Part shown: positions 46,358 through 56,795 of the stretch, piece by piece | How the letters are laid out: each line of letters opens with the position of its first letter | Position numbering within the stretch: the first letter of the stretch is position 1 | From: Knoellia aerolata DSM 18566 | GTDB lineage: Bacteria; Actinomycetota; Actinomycetes; Actinomycetales; Dermatophilaceae | Assembly (NCBI RefSeq): GCF_000768695.1 | Contig: NZ_AVPL01000004.1 | Coordinates: 1-64,000, forward strand | Direction: 5' to 3' | DNA: 64,000 bases | Position numbers and translations under genes: made by a program | The notes under the pieces: generated by a model | Databases searched by the model: none | Seen by the model: the letters and a program-made list of their open reading frames with translations, nothing else | What the model was told of the DNA's origin: nothing

Positions 46358-46604
46358 GCGTCCGCAAGGGTGGTCGGGAAGGCGACCAGGGTTGCGGACG
46401 CAGCGGGCCGGCATACGGCGGCGTCCGCAAAGGTGGTCGGGAAGGCGACCAAGGTTGCGGACGCAGGCGGGGCGGCGGACGGCATACGGCAGCGTCCGCA
46501 AGGGTGGTCGGGAAGGCGACCAGGGTTGCGGACGCAAACGGGCGGTGCCGGCATACGGCAGCGTCCGCAAGGGTGGTCGGGAAGGCGACCAGGGTTGCGG
46601 ACGC
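46358..46604. repeat. Four-copy array of a 44-bp imperfect palindrome
   Basis: Copies lie at 46358-46401, 46421-46464, 46492-46535 and 46561-46604. Each reads GCGTCCGCAA-rGG-TGGTCG-GGAAGG-CGACCA-rGG-TTGCGGACGC: the outer 10 bp and inner 6 bp pair, a central 3-bp block does not. Copy 2 carries the same change (GGG to AGG) in both arms. Each of the three spacers contains CGGCATACGGC. The related perfect copy at 17947-17990 has CCC in the left arm and so pairs fully. The array lies just upstream of the infC promoter and downstream of the his operon. Confidence 0.9.
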
Positions 46605-46622
46605 AGGCGGACGGGACGGATT

Positions 46623-46886
46623 TTGGGTGTGGTCCGCGCGGCTGGTAGTGTCGGCCCCTGACCGGCTGTGCGTGACACCTCTCGAGGTGGCGGGCACGGT
46701 GCGCAAGTGAAGCTCGCTTCCACCCGCGTCGACCTCCGGGTCGCCGGGTTTCTCCACCGGTCCGCGACATACGCGTATGCCGTGGGCTCCCGTGGACGGA
46801 TGTGAGGCTTCTCGGGCGCTGCGCGAGGGGCCTCTCCTCATGTCCGGTCACGCACGACGCCTGTCCCAGACCTCAAGGAGTACGAC
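46623..46886 (+). promoter_or_regulatory. infC promoter and about 230-nt leader
   Basis: TTGGGT (46623-46628), 17-bp spacer, TAGTGT (46646-46651) form a good sigma-A-type promoter, with start expected near 46658. The leader to 46886 has several possible hairpins (for example GTGGGCTCCCGTGGAC region near 46778-46793) and contains ATACGCGTATGCC. Leaders of infC-rpmI-rplT operons often bind ribosomal protein L20; a specific fold cannot be assigned here. Confidence 0.65.
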
Positions 46887-47576
46887 ATCAGCGAGCCTCG
46901 CATCAACGACCGCATCCGGGTTCCGGAAGTGCGGTTGGTCGGCCCCAACGGCGAGCAGGTCGGCATCGTCCGCGTCGAGGATGCCCTGCGCCTCGCCGCC
47001 GAGGCGGACCTCGACCTGGTCGAGGTGGCCCCCATGGCCAAGCCGCCGGTCGCCAAGCTCATGGACTTCGGCAAGTACAAGTACGAAGCCGCCATGAAGG
47101 CCCGAGAAGCGCGCAAGAACCAGGTCAACACGGTCATCAAGGAGATCAAGCTCCGACCCAAGATCGACCCGCACGACTACGCCACCAAGAAGGGCCACGT
47201 CGAGCGGTTCCTCAAGGGCGGCGACAAGGTCAAGGTGACGATCATGTTCCGCGGGCGCGAGCAGTCGCGTCCCGAGCTGGGCTTCCGCCTCCTCCAGCGC
47301 CTCGCCGAGGACGTCCTCGAGCTGGGCACGGTCGAGTCCGCGCCCAAGCAGGACGGCCGCAACATGATCATGGTGCTCGGTCCGACCCGCAAGAAGTCCG
47401 AGGCGCGCGCCGAGCAGCGTCGCAAGAGGGACGACGCCGCCGGTGAGCACGAGGCCTCGGGTGAGGTCGACACCGCAGGTGAGGTCGACGTCGCCGCCGA
47501 GCTCGACGCGCAGGTCGCGCAGGCCCAGCAGGCCGAGCAGGCTCCCCGGGCCGACGCGCCCACCCCCGCGGAGTAG
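46887..47576 (+). CDS. infC: Translation initiation factor IF-3, AUC start
   Basis: The 229-aa protein begins at ATC 46887, placed 6 nt after a strong AAGGAG (46875-46880). From there the frame reads [20 protein letters not shown], the conserved IF-3 N-terminus. ATG/GTG 46929 would remove 14 conserved residues and lacks a ribosome site. Further landmarks are [41 protein letters not shown] and [18 protein letters not shown] non-AUG start on infC is known to allow IF-3 to limit its own translation. A C-terminal acidic, Ala/Gln-rich tail of about 45 residues is an actinobacterial add-on. Confidence 0.93.
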   Translation: MSEPRINDRIRVPEVRLVGPNGEQVGIVRVEDALRLAAEADLDLVEVAPMAKPPVAKLMDFGKYKYEAAMKAREARKNQVNTVIKEIKLRPKIDPHDYATKKGHVERFLKGGDKVKVTIMFRGREQSRPELGFRLLQRLAEDVLELGTVESAPKQDGRNMIMVLGPTRKKSEARAEQRRKRDDAAGEHEASGEVDTAGEVDVAAELDAQVAQAQQAEQAPRADAPTPAE

Positions 47577-47649
47577 TCGACCGCCCCCAGGTTTCCCGCA
47601 CGACGAGACAGCACCACAGCAGCACCGACAGCGAAGGAGATCGGCAGCC

Positions 47650-47844
47650 ATGCCGAAGAACAAGACCCACAGCGGCACCAAGAAGCGCTTCCGCGTCACC
47701 GGTTCCGGCAAGGTCATGCGCGAGCAGGCCGGTCACGTCCACAAGTTCCACGAGAAGACCCCGCAGAAGGCCCGCGCCCTCAGCAAGGACGTCCTCGTTT
47801 CCAAGGCCGACGTCAAGAAGGTCAAGAAGCTTCTCGGCATCTGA
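47650..47844 (+). CDS. rpmI: Ribosomal protein L35
   Basis: The 64-aa basic protein reads [20 protein letters not shown] and ends [10 protein letters not shown], a full-length L35. ATG 47650 follows GAAGGAGATC. It lies 73 bp after infC and 41 bp before rplT in the usual order. Confidence 0.97.
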   Translation: MPKNKTHSGTKKRFRVTGSGKVMREQAGHVHKFHEKTPQKARALSKDVLVSKADVKKVKKLLGI

Positions 47845-47885
47845 GCCGAGCCCCCCGAACGTCCAAGAACAGCAAGGAGTCTCAC

Positions 47886-48272
47886 GTGGCACGCGTGAAG
47901 CGGGCAGTCAATGCCCATAAGAAGCGCCGGGTCGTCCTCGAGCGCGCCAGTGGTTACCGCGGTCAGCGGTCCCGTCTCTACCGCAAGGCCAAGGAGCAGG
48001 TCACTCACTCCCTCGGCTACGCCTACCGCGACCGTCGCGCCCGCAAGGGTGACTTCCGTCGTCTGTGGATCCAGCGCATCAACGCTGCGGCCCGCGCCAA
48101 CGGCATGACCTACAACCGCCTCATCCAGGGCCTCAAGGTCGCCGAGATCGAGGTCGACCGCCGCATGCTCGCCGAGCTCGCCGTCAACGACGAGGCCGCC
48201 TTCGCCGCCCTCGTCGAGATCGCTCGCGCGAACGTCCCGGCCCAGCCGGTGACCGACAAGGTCTCCGCCTGA
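47886..48272 (+). CDS. rplT: Ribosomal protein L20
   Basis: The 128-aa protein reads [60 protein letters not shown], all L20 landmarks. It organises 23S rRNA early in 50S assembly and can repress its own operon. GTG 47886 follows CAAGGAG at normal spacing. The C-terminus ([13 protein letters not shown]) is slightly longer than in E. coli. Confidence 0.97.
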   Translation: MARVKRAVNAHKKRRVVLERASGYRGQRSRLYRKAKEQVTHSLGYAYRDRRARKGDFRRLWIQRINAAARANGMTYNRLIQGLKVAEIEVDRRMLAELAVNDEAAFAALVEIARANVPAQPVTDKVSA

Positions 48273-48321
48273 GCCATCCCGGGGCGCACCCCTGCGTCCT
48301 TCCTGAAGCGCCGGGAGAGCC

Positions 48322-49116
48322 GTGCTGACGAACGTCCGATCCGATCGGGTGAAGTCGGTGCGATCGCTCTCCCGGCGCTCTGCGCGTGAGCGGGCCGGCC
48401 GGTTCGTCGTCGACGGCCCGCAGGGCGTGCGCGAGGCGATCCGGTATGCCGCCCAGCGCGTCGACGACCTGTACGTCACCTCCGCGGCCCTCGAGCGGCA
48501 CGACGCGATCGTGCAGGCCGCCCTCGAGGTCGGCATCCGGGTGCACGAGACCGACGACGCCGTGCTCGAGGCGATGTCCGACACCGAGTCGCCACAGGGG
48601 CTGCTCGCGGTCGTCGCGACGCGGACCGCCACCCTCGACGAGGTGCTCGCCGCCGACCCGCGGCTCGTCGTGCTGCTCAGCAACGTGCGTGACCCCGGCA
48701 ACGCCGGCACGGTCATCCGCGGCGCCGACGCCTTCGGCGCCGACGCGGTGCTGCTCACCGAGGGGTCGGTCGACGTGTTCTCCCCCAAGGTGGTGCGCTC
48801 CACGGCGGGGTCGATCTTCCACCTGCCGGTCGTGACGGGTCTCGACGTCGACGCGACGCTGGACGCGTTGGCGCGACACGGCATCCGCCTGTTCGCCGCG
48901 GACGGGGCCGGCGACACCCTCCTGCCGGACGTCGACGTCGGCCTCCCGCACGCCTGGGTGATGGGCAACGAGGCCTGGGGGCTGCCCGAGCCGATCCGGG
49001 CCCGCTGCGACGACGTCGTTCGGGTCCCCACCCACGAGCGGGTCGAGTCCCTCAACCTCGCGATGGCCGCCACGATCTGCCTGGCGACCTCGGCAGGCGC
49101 GACGCGACGCCCCTGA
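48322..49116 (+). CDS. SpoU/TrmH-family RNA 2'-O-methyltransferase
   Basis: The 264-aa protein has an N-terminal substrate-binding domain (SRRSARERAGRFVVDGPQGV) and a SPOUT domain with motif 1 LLSNVRDPGNAGTVIRGADA, motif 2 AWVMGNEAWGLPEPI and motif 3 VESLNLAMAATICL. It methylates a 23S rRNA or tRNA ribose; location after rplT is conserved in actinobacteria. GTG 48322 follows GGGAGAG. Confidence 0.9.
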   Translation: MLTNVRSDRVKSVRSLSRRSARERAGRFVVDGPQGVREAIRYAAQRVDDLYVTSAALERHDAIVQAALEVGIRVHETDDAVLEAMSDTESPQGLLAVVATRTATLDEVLAADPRLVVLLSNVRDPGNAGTVIRGADAFGADAVLLTEGSVDVFSPKVVRSTAGSIFHLPVVTGLDVDATLDALARHGIRLFAADGAGDTLLPDVDVGLPHAWVMGNEAWGLPEPIRARCDDVVRVPTHERVESLNLAMAATICLATSAGATRRP

Positions 49117-49133
49117 CGTGGTGGGATGGGCGC

Positions 49134-50222
49134 ATGGCCGACACGCAGACGTTCGACGCCGACGCCCACACCTTCCCCGTGTCGGCGGCGTTCACGGCGG
49201 CGCATCTCCTGCCGGACGGCCTCATCACGGCCGGGCCGGACGGGATCGTCGCATCGGTGAACCGACGTGCCGAGCAGATCCTCGGGTCGGCCGCCAAGGA
49301 GATGGTCGGCCAGGACATCCGGGTCGCGCTGCCGCTCGAGACCCGCAACGGGGAGTCGTGGTGGACGCTCGCCGACCCCTGGCGCGGGCTGCGCATCCGC
49401 ACCGGCCACCGCGAGAAGCTCCTCCAGCTGCCCGACGGCCGTGAGCTGCTCGTCACGGCGAGCTACCTGCGTGCCGTGAAGGCCGGGGCCCTCACCGCCG
49501 TCGTCCTCGGGCTTCGTGACGCGGAGGGCCGCCGCCGCACCGAGCAGGACCACGCCGCGCTCATCTCGACGATCGCGCACGAGCTGCGTTCGCCGCTCAC
49601 CGGCATCAAAGGCTTCTCGTCGACGTTGCTGCGCCGGTGGGACCTCTTCACGGAGGAGCAGCGGCTGACCATGCTCGCCGCCGTCGACGCCGACGCCGAC
49701 CGTCTCACCCGGCTCATCACCGACCTGCTCGACGTCTCGCGCATCGACGCGGGCCGGCTGCGCATCCACGAGGTCCCGCTCTCGGTGCGGGCCACCCTGC
49801 GGCGTCACGTGGAGCGCGCCGTCGCCTCGGACCGGGACGAGGACGACTTCACCGTCTCGGTGGACGACGACGCCGACGAGGTCTACGCCGACGCCGACCG
49901 CCTCGACCAGGTGCTGGCCAACCTCATGGACAACGCCGTGCGCCACGGCTCCGGCAAGGTGGACCTCAAGGCGACCCGCCACGTGGGACCGTCCGGGCCG
50001 GGCGTCCTCATCAGCGTCACCGACGACGGCGACGGCATCCCGCCCGAGCAGCGGCGAGCCGTCTTCAGCCGGTTCTGGCACGGCCCGAGCGGCACCGGCA
50101 CCGGGCTCGGCCTCTACATCGTCAAGGGGATCGTCGAGGCCCACGGTGGGTGGGCCGAGATCGACGACGCCCCGGAGGGCGGCGCGGTCGTGCGGGTGTT
50201 CTTCCCGGCCGAGCCGGTCTGA
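49134..50222 (+). CDS. PAS-domain sensor histidine kinase, cytoplasmic orphan
   Basis: The 362-aa kinase has no transmembrane segment. A PAS domain covers about 20-135 (LLPDGLITAGPDGIVASVNR, AAKEMVGQDIRVALP). The HisKA H-box is STIAHELRSPLTGIKGFSST, and the ATPase end has NLMDNAVRHGSG (N box), VTDDGDGIPPEQ (G1) and GTGLGLYIVKGIVEAHGG. No response regulator gene is adjacent, so the partner is elsewhere. It may sense an internal ligand or redox state through PAS. Located between the methyltransferase and pheST, where similar kinases occur in Streptomyces. Confidence 0.87.
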   Translation: MADTQTFDADAHTFPVSAAFTAAHLLPDGLITAGPDGIVASVNRRAEQILGSAAKEMVGQDIRVALPLETRNGESWWTLADPWRGLRIRTGHREKLLQLPDGRELLVTASYLRAVKAGALTAVVLGLRDAEGRRRTEQDHAALISTIAHELRSPLTGIKGFSSTLLRRWDLFTEEQRLTMLAAVDADADRLTRLITDLLDVSRIDAGRLRIHEVPLSVRATLRRHVERAVASDRDEDDFTVSVDDDADEVYADADRLDQVLANLMDNAVRHGSGKVDLKATRHVGPSGPGVLISVTDDGDGIPPEQRRAVFSRFWHGPSGTGTGLGLYIVKGIVEAHGGWAEIDDAPEGGAVVRVFFPAEPV

Positions 50223-50361
50223 GTCGACCCGGCCGGCCGGGCTGCAGCCGCGGAAAGGGCTTGGCAGGGCGCCGCGTGGAGCCGAGTTGGGCCGCCGGCC
50301 CGGGCGGACGTAGCCTGCCGAGGGCCCGGGCACCCCGGGTTCGTCAGAGAGGGGTTCCTGC

Positions 50362-51552
50362 GTGCCCGCGCTGTCCATCGCGCCCTACCGCGTCGTCCTG
50401 GCCAGCCCGGGCCTGAAGTCGGCGCTGCTGCTCGGCACGCTCGTGCGCATCCCCGTGTTCTCGGCAGGGGTCCTCCTCACCGTCCACGTCGTCACGACGC
50501 TCGGTGGCACGTATGCCGCCGCCGGGCTCCTCGCCGCCGTCGCCACCGTGGCGATCGCCGTCAGCGGCCCGTGGCGGGGGCGCCTCCTCGACCGGATCGG
50601 GCTGCGTCGCGTGGTCCTGCCCTCGACCCTCGTCGCGCTGGCCTGCTGGTCGGTGGCCCCGTTCGTCGGCTACCTCCCCCTCCTCGTGCTCGCCGGCGTC
50701 GCCGGTCTCTTCGTCGTGCCGACGTTCTCGATCATCCGGCAGGCCGTCATCGCGGCGGTGCCGTCGTCGGAGCGGCGCACCGCCATCTCGCTCGACGCGG
50801 TGGCGGTGGAACTGTCCTTCATCGTCGGGCCGGCGACGGCCATCTGGGCGGCCGCGCACTGGGACACGCGCTGGGTCCTCTTCGGGATCCAGATGCTCGG
50901 GGTCGTCGGCGGCGCCGCGCTCTGGGTGGCCAACCCGGTCCTGCGGTCGGAGGGTGAGGACGCGGCCGATGCCCGCCGGCCGGCGCTGTCGGACTGGTTC
51001 GGACTGCCGTTCGTCGCCGTCTGCCTGGCCGCGGCGAGCGCGACGTTCGTCCTGTCCGGCACCGACCTCGGGATCGTGGCGCGGATGCGCGAGCTCGGTG
51101 AGCCCACCGCCATCGGCCTCGTCTTGGCCCTCTGGGGTCTCGGCTCGCTCATCGGGGCCCTGGTCTACGGCGGGCTGAGCCGCTCGATCTCGACGTTCTG
51201 GCTGCTCGGGGCGCTCGCCCTGGTCACCCTCCCCATGGCCCTCGCGGGCGGCACCGTCTCGCTGGCGGCCCTCGGGTTCGTCGCGGGCCTGCTGTGCGCG
51301 CCGACCATCACGGCGAGCGTGGACCAGGCCAGCCGGATCGTCCCGGCCTCCGCCCGCGGGGAGGCGATGGGGTGGCACGGGTCGGCGCTCACCCTCGGGG
51401 GAGCGCTCGGGGCGCCGTTCGCCGGGCTCGCGATCGACGAGACCGGCCCGGGAGGCGGGTTCGTCGCGCCGGCACTCGTGGGCCTCGTCATCGCCGTCCT
51501 CGGCGCCGGTGCGGTGCAAACCCGTCGGCGGCGTCGGGCCCCCTCCCGCTAG
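50362..51552 (+). CDS. Major facilitator superfamily transporter
   Basis: The 396-aa protein has about 12 hydrophobic segments and the MFS loop motif GPWRGRLLDRIGLRRV between helices 2 and 3; the equivalent loop in the second half is near GALVYGGLSRSISTFW. Substrate unknown; it resembles drug/sugar exporters. GTG 50362 follows AGAGAGGGG. The 139-bp gap before it has the palindrome CCCGGCCGGCCGGG and a TAGCCT box near 50311-50316. Confidence 0.85.
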   Translation: MPALSIAPYRVVLASPGLKSALLLGTLVRIPVFSAGVLLTVHVVTTLGGTYAAAGLLAAVATVAIAVSGPWRGRLLDRIGLRRVVLPSTLVALACWSVAPFVGYLPLLVLAGVAGLFVVPTFSIIRQAVIAAVPSSERRTAISLDAVAVELSFIVGPATAIWAAAHWDTRWVLFGIQMLGVVGGAALWVANPVLRSEGEDAADARRPALSDWFGLPFVAVCLAAASATFVLSGTDLGIVARMRELGEPTAIGLVLALWGLGSLIGALVYGGLSRSISTFWLLGALALVTLPMALAGGTVSLAALGFVAGLLCAPTITASVDQASRIVPASARGEAMGWHGSALTLGGALGAPFAGLAIDETGPGGGFVAPALVGLVIAVLGAGAVQTRRRRRAPSR

Positions 51553-51562
51553 GCTGGCGGGC
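51550..51562 (+). promoter_or_regulatory. Leaderless-type promoter for the pheS leader ORF / pheST
   Basis: TAGGCT (51550-51555) lies 7 nt before ATG 51563. It overlaps the end of the MFS gene. From here the transcript to pheS has a leader of about 200 nt. Confidence 0.6.
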
Positions 51563-51646
51563 ATGCCGCCCGTCTCCGACCCCCGCACCCCGCGTGCCGT
51601 GCGCCGATTTACGGTGCCCCCGGGTGCGGTGACGCGGCAGGCCTGA
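51563..51646 (+). CDS. Candidate leaderless leader peptide upstream of pheS
   Basis: A 27-codon frame starts exactly where a leaderless transcript would begin, 7 nt after TAGGCT. It contains a single Phe, encoded by TTT (51608-51610), a very rare codon in this genome, in the context VRRFTVPP. Downstream are two small hairpins (GATCC...GGATC at 51646-51660 and GGACG...CGTCC near 51660-51674) before pheS. It may be a Phe-responsive attenuator or simply an upstream ORF; one Phe codon is weak evidence. Confidence 0.4.
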   Translation: MPPVSDPRTPRAVRRFTVPPGAVTRQA

Positions 51647-51738
51647 TCCACGCCGGATCGGACGCCCGACGTCCACGCTTCGCCCGGGGGCCCGTCACCT
51701 CGACCCATCCGACGCCCCAGCCCGCACGCGCGACGTGA

Positions 51739-52859
<1,121 letters not shown>

Positions 52860-52860
<1 letters not shown>

Positions 52861-55409
52861 TGCGGGTTCCCATCGACTGGCTGCGCGAGTACGTCGCCGT
52901 GCCGCACGACGCCACGGGAGAGCAGATCGCCGCCGACCTCGTGCGCATCGGGCTGGAGGAGGAGGGGCTCCACACCGGCGGCGTCACCGGACCGCTCGTC
53001 GTGGGCCGGGTCCTCACCATGGAGCCCGAGCCGCAGAAGAACGGCAAGACGATCAACTGGTGCACCGTGGACGTCGGTGACGCCAACGGGACCGGCGAGC
53101 CGCAGGGCATCGTGTGCGGCGCCCACAACTTCGCCCCCGGTGACCTCGTCGCCGTCATCCTGCCCGGGGGCGTGCTCACGACCCCGCAGGGCCGGCTCGA
53201 GGTCGGTGCCCGCAAGACCTACGGACACGTCTCCGCCGGGATGATCTGCTCGGAGCGCGAGCTCGGGATCGGCGACGACCACGACGGGATCATGGTCCTC
53301 GGCCGCCGCTTCGCCGGACAGGACGACCTGCTCGCGGGACTGACGCCCGGCACCGACGCGATCCCGCTCCTGGGCCTGGACCGCGAGACGGTCGAGGTCA
53401 ACGTCACGCCGGACCGCGGGTACTGCTTCTCCGTGCGCGGCGTCGCCCGTGAGTACTCCCACGCCACGGGTGCGGAGTTCACCGACCCCGCGCTGGCGCT
53501 CGACGCGGCGGCGCCCCCCGCGAACGAGGCGGGCTTCGCCGTCCGGCTCACGGACGACGACCCGGTGCGCGGCAGGCCGGGGTGCGACCGCTACGTCGCC
53601 CGCGTCGTGCGGGGCATCGACGTGGCCGCGCCGACCCCGGCCTGGCTGGCCGCCCGTCTCACCGAGGCCGGAATGCGTCCGATCTCGCTGCCCGTCGACG
53701 TCACCAACTACGTCATGCTCGGGCTCGGCCAGCCCCTCCACGCGTTCGACCTGACCACGCTCGAGGAGCCGGTCGTCGTCCGCCGCGCCCGGGCGGGGGA
53801 GCGCCTCACGACGCTCGACGGTGTCGACCGCGCCCTCGACACCGGGGACCTGCTCATCACCGACCACGGCGGTGAGCGCCCCGTCGCGATCGCCGGTGTC
53901 ATGGGCGGCGCGCAGACCGAGGTGGGGAAGGGCACGCACGACGTCCTCGTCGAGGCCGCCCACTTCGAGCCGGTGTCGATCGCCCGGTCCGCCCGGCGCC
54001 ACCGGCTGCCGTCGGAGGCCTCCCGGCGTTTCGAGCGGGGGGTCGACCCGGCCCTCGCGGCCGCGGCGGCGCAGCTGGCGGTCGACCTGCTCGTCGAGCA
54101 CGGCGGCGGGGTCGCCGACGCCGGGGTCACCGACGTCGGGACGCCGGACGCGCCTGAGGCGGTGACCATGCCGGTCGACTTCCCCTCACGCATCGTCGGC
54201 GTCGAGTACTCCGCCGAGGAGGTCGTCTCGATCCTCCGGGCCATCGGCTGCACCGTGACGCGCGACGCGGACGAGCTCACGGTCGTCCCGCCCACGTGGC
54301 GCCCGGACCTCACCACGGCCGCGGACCTCGTCGAGGAGGTCGCCCGGATCCACGGCTACGACCGCATCCCGTCGGCGCTTCCGACGCCGCCCGGCGGAGC
54401 CGGGCTCACCCATGCCCAGCGGGTGCGCCGCATCGTCGCCGACGTGCTGGCCGGGCAGGGCCTCTTCGAGGTGTGGGGCGCCCCCTTCGTCAGCGCGGAA
54501 CGCTACGCAGCCCTCGGGCTCGACGTCGACGCCGAGCTCGCCCGGTCGGTGCGCCTGGCCAACCCGCTGTCCGACGAGCAGCCCCTCATGCGGACCCGGC
54601 TGCTCGCGACGATGGTGGAGGCCCTGCGCCGCAACGTCGCCCGCGGGACGCGCGACGTCGGTCTCTTCGAGATCGGGCTGGTCGTCGACCGCCGGGGCGA
54701 GCAACGCCCGGCACCCACCGAGGACGTCGGGGTGCGCCCCTCCGAGGAGACCCTGGCCGAGATCCGGGCGGCCGTCCCCGCCCAGCCGCGACACCTCGCC
54801 TTCGTCCTCGCGGGCGAGCGCGACCGTGGCGGCTGGTGGGGTCCCGGTCGGGCCGCGGACGTCACCGACGTCGTCGACCTCGTCCGGGTGCTCGGCGTCG
54901 CCCTCGCGGTGCCCGTCACCACCGTCGCCGACGGCGTCGCGCCCTACCACCCCGGCCGGTGCGCCCGCGTCGAGCTCGCCGACGGCACGCTCGTCGGCCA
55001 CGTGGGCGAGCTCCACCCGAAGGTCGTCGCCGCGCTGGGCCTTCCCGCGCGGTCGGTGGCCGGTGAGCTCGACCTCGACGTCCTCGTCACCGCGGCCGAG
55101 CCGACGGTGCAGGCGTCCACGCTCGTGACCTTCCCGATGGCCCAGAGCGACGTCGCGCTCGTGGTCGACGACGCGGTCCCCGTGGCCGACGTCGAGGCGG
55201 CGCTGCGCGAGGGGGCGGGGGAGACGCTCGAGACGGTCTCCCTCTTCGACGTCTACCGCGGCGACCAGCTGGAGCCGGGCCGGAAGTCGCTCGCCTTCCG
55301 GCTCACCTTCCGCGCCGCCGACCGCACCCTCACCACCGAGGAGGTGTCGGGCCTGCGCGACTCCGCGGTGGCCTCGGCGGCTCGACGCACCGCTGCGGTG
55401 CAGCGATGA
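52860..55409 (+). CDS. pheT: Phenylalanyl-tRNA synthetase beta subunit
   Basis: The 849-aa protein is full length: N-terminal RVPIDWLREYV, tRNA-bind OB domain (VVGRVLTMEPEPQKNGKTIN, IVCGAHNFAPGDLVAVILPG), B3/4 editing domain (ISLPVDVTNYVMLGLGQPLH, IAGVMGG), B5, catalytic-like core, and C-terminal FDX-ACB domain (FPMAQSDVALVVDDAVP, SLFDVYRGDQ). It binds tRNA-Phe and edits Tyr-tRNA-Phe. ATG 52860 overlaps the pheS stop by one base (TGATG). Confidence 0.96.
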
Positions 55410-56134
55410 GCCCGGTGGCGATCGTCACCGGGGCGTCCCGGGGCATCGGCGCGCACGTCGCCGATGCGCTCGAGCAGGGAGGGTATGCCGTCGAGCGCGG
55501 GTCGCGCTCCACGGCTCCCGTGACCGACCGTGGCGCCGTCGAGGCGTGGGTGGCCGAGGTCGTCGGGCGCCACGGTCACGTGGACCTGCTCGTCAACAAC
55601 GCCGGAGTCATCGATGCCGAGGTGCCCCTGGCCGACAGCGACCCCGACCAGTGGTGGGAGACGGTCGAAGTGAACGTGCGCGGCCCCTACCTCATGACGC
55701 GGGCGGTGCTGCCGCACCTCACGCCGGGCACGGGTCGGATCGTCAACATCAACTCCGGGGCCGCCTACCGCAACGCCGGCGTCGCGACGGCATACAACGT
55801 CAGCAAGGGCGCCCTCGCCCGGCTCACGTCGCAGCTCGGGCTGGGGGAGGACCGCGCGGCCCTCGTCTTCGACCTCGCGCCCGGGGTCGTCCGCACCGAC
55901 ATGACCGAGTCGATGGTCATGCACCGGGGCCGCACGGAGTGGACCTCACCCGGGGAGGTGACCGAGCTGCTGCTCGCGATCGCCGCAGGTGACCTCGATG
56001 CCTGGAGCGGCCGGCTCGTGCGCGCCGGGCTGGACACGCCGTCCTCCCTGTCCGCCCGGGCGAGCGCGGGCCTCGGCGAGCTCGACCGCACCCTGGGGCT
56101 CATCCCGTGGGGGGACGACGACCCGCTGACCTGA
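55406..56134 (+). CDS. Short-chain dehydrogenase/reductase
   Basis: The 242-aa SDR has the NAD(P) motif TGASRGIGAHVADAL, NNAG, the catalytic Ser in NINSGAAYRN and YNVSKGAL (Tyr-x3-Lys). Residues ERGSRS after the second strand suggest NADP preference. Substrate unknown. ATG 55406 overlaps the pheT stop (ATGA), so it is co-expressed with pheST, though no functional link is evident. It converges with the unknown three-gene cassette. Confidence 0.9.
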   Translation: MSPVAIVTGASRGIGAHVADALEQGGYAVERGSRSTAPVTDRGAVEAWVAEVVGRHGHVDLLVNNAGVIDAEVPLADSDPDQWWETVEVNVRGPYLMTRAVLPHLTPGTGRIVNINSGAAYRNAGVATAYNVSKGALARLTSQLGLGEDRAALVFDLAPGVVRTDMTESMVMHRGRTEWTSPGEVTELLLAIAAGDLDAWSGRLVRAGLDTPSSLSARASAGLGELDRTLGLIPWGDDDPLT

Positions 56135-56158
56135 CCCTCCCGGACCCGCCCAGGTGCC

Positions 56159-56794
56159 TCAGCCGGCGTTGACGCGGACCTCTGCCAGCACGTCGTCGTC
56201 GACCGCGGCCCGAAGCCTCAGGCAGGCGGACCAGAGGGCATGGGCGTCCGCGCGGCTCCCGGGCGGCCAGCCCGCGGCCGCGCCCGGGTCCGCCTCGGAG
56301 ACCTCGAGCACGGAGCGGGCGTCGGAGGCGTCGGTCTGCGGCCAGTCGCCGGCACAGGTGCGCGCCCTCGCGACGAGCTGCACGGCATACCCGCCGTCCT
56401 CCTCGCCCGCCCACGACGCCACGGTCGAGGGGGACAGCGAGGCGAGGTCGCCCACGGTGAGCACCCCCCGCTGCGCGAGCCGGTCGGCCCATCGCGGACC
56501 GACGCCCCGCAGCGCGGAGACGGACAGCCTGCGGACGAGGTCCGGGAGGTCGGACACCGGTGCCTCGGACGGCTCCGACGTCGGGTCGCGCACGACACCG
56601 CTGGGGCGCATGACGACCTCGGCCTGCCAGACCACGTCCTCCCACGGCGTGTCGACCGAGGCCGGGCGGGACCCGATCCGGCCGACGACGGTCTCGACGG
56701 TCAACGCACCCGCCGAGTCGAACGCCCGGAGGGCTCCGGCGACACCGGCGTCGGCCTCGCGCGCGACGAGGGCGGCGAGCTCCTGCGGTCCCAC
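56159..56794 (-). CDS. Unknown cassette protein C with helix-hairpin-helix domain
   Basis: The 211-aa protein is third in a minus-strand cassette. Residues about 70-115 carry a helix-hairpin-helix of the DUF4332 type (ALRGVGPRWADRLAQRGVLT, VGDLASLSPSTVA), a fold used for DNA or protein contacts. The start (VGPQELAALVAREADAGVAG) is helical; the middle WEDVVWQAEVVMRPSG could be a beta unit. The C-terminus (ALWSACLRLRAAVDDDVLAE) is helical. GTG 56794 lies one base after the B stop. The open frame runs far upstream, but that part only shadows gene B. Confidence 0.72.
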   Translation of the reverse strand: MGPQELAALVAREADAGVAGALRAFDSAGALTVETVVGRIGSRPASVDTPWEDVVWQAEVVMRPSGVVRDPTSEPSEAPVSDLPDLVRRLSVSALRGVGPRWADRLAQRGVLTVGDLASLSPSTVASWAGEEDGGYAVQLVARARTCAGDWPQTDASDARSVLEVSEADPGAAAGWPPGSRADAHALWSACLRLRAAVDDDVLAEVRVNAG

Positions 56795-56795
56795 G

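Noticed and set aside
46358-46604. CRISPR-like array (four repeats with spacers)
   Set aside because: Repeats are 44-bp palindromes, only four copies, spacers are 19-27 bp and share the sequence CGGCATACGGC; no cas genes are nearby. It is a palindromic intergenic repeat.
45619-46851. Long minus-strand reading frame with repeated VRNPGRLPDH peptide across the array
   Set aside because: The repetition is a by-product of the palindromic DNA repeat, the frame is antisense to the SseB-like gene, and no initiation signal is present.
46929-47576. infC start at 46929
   Set aside because: It removes conserved residues ([13 protein letters not shown]) and has no ribosome site; ATC 46887 has AAGGAG at correct spacing.
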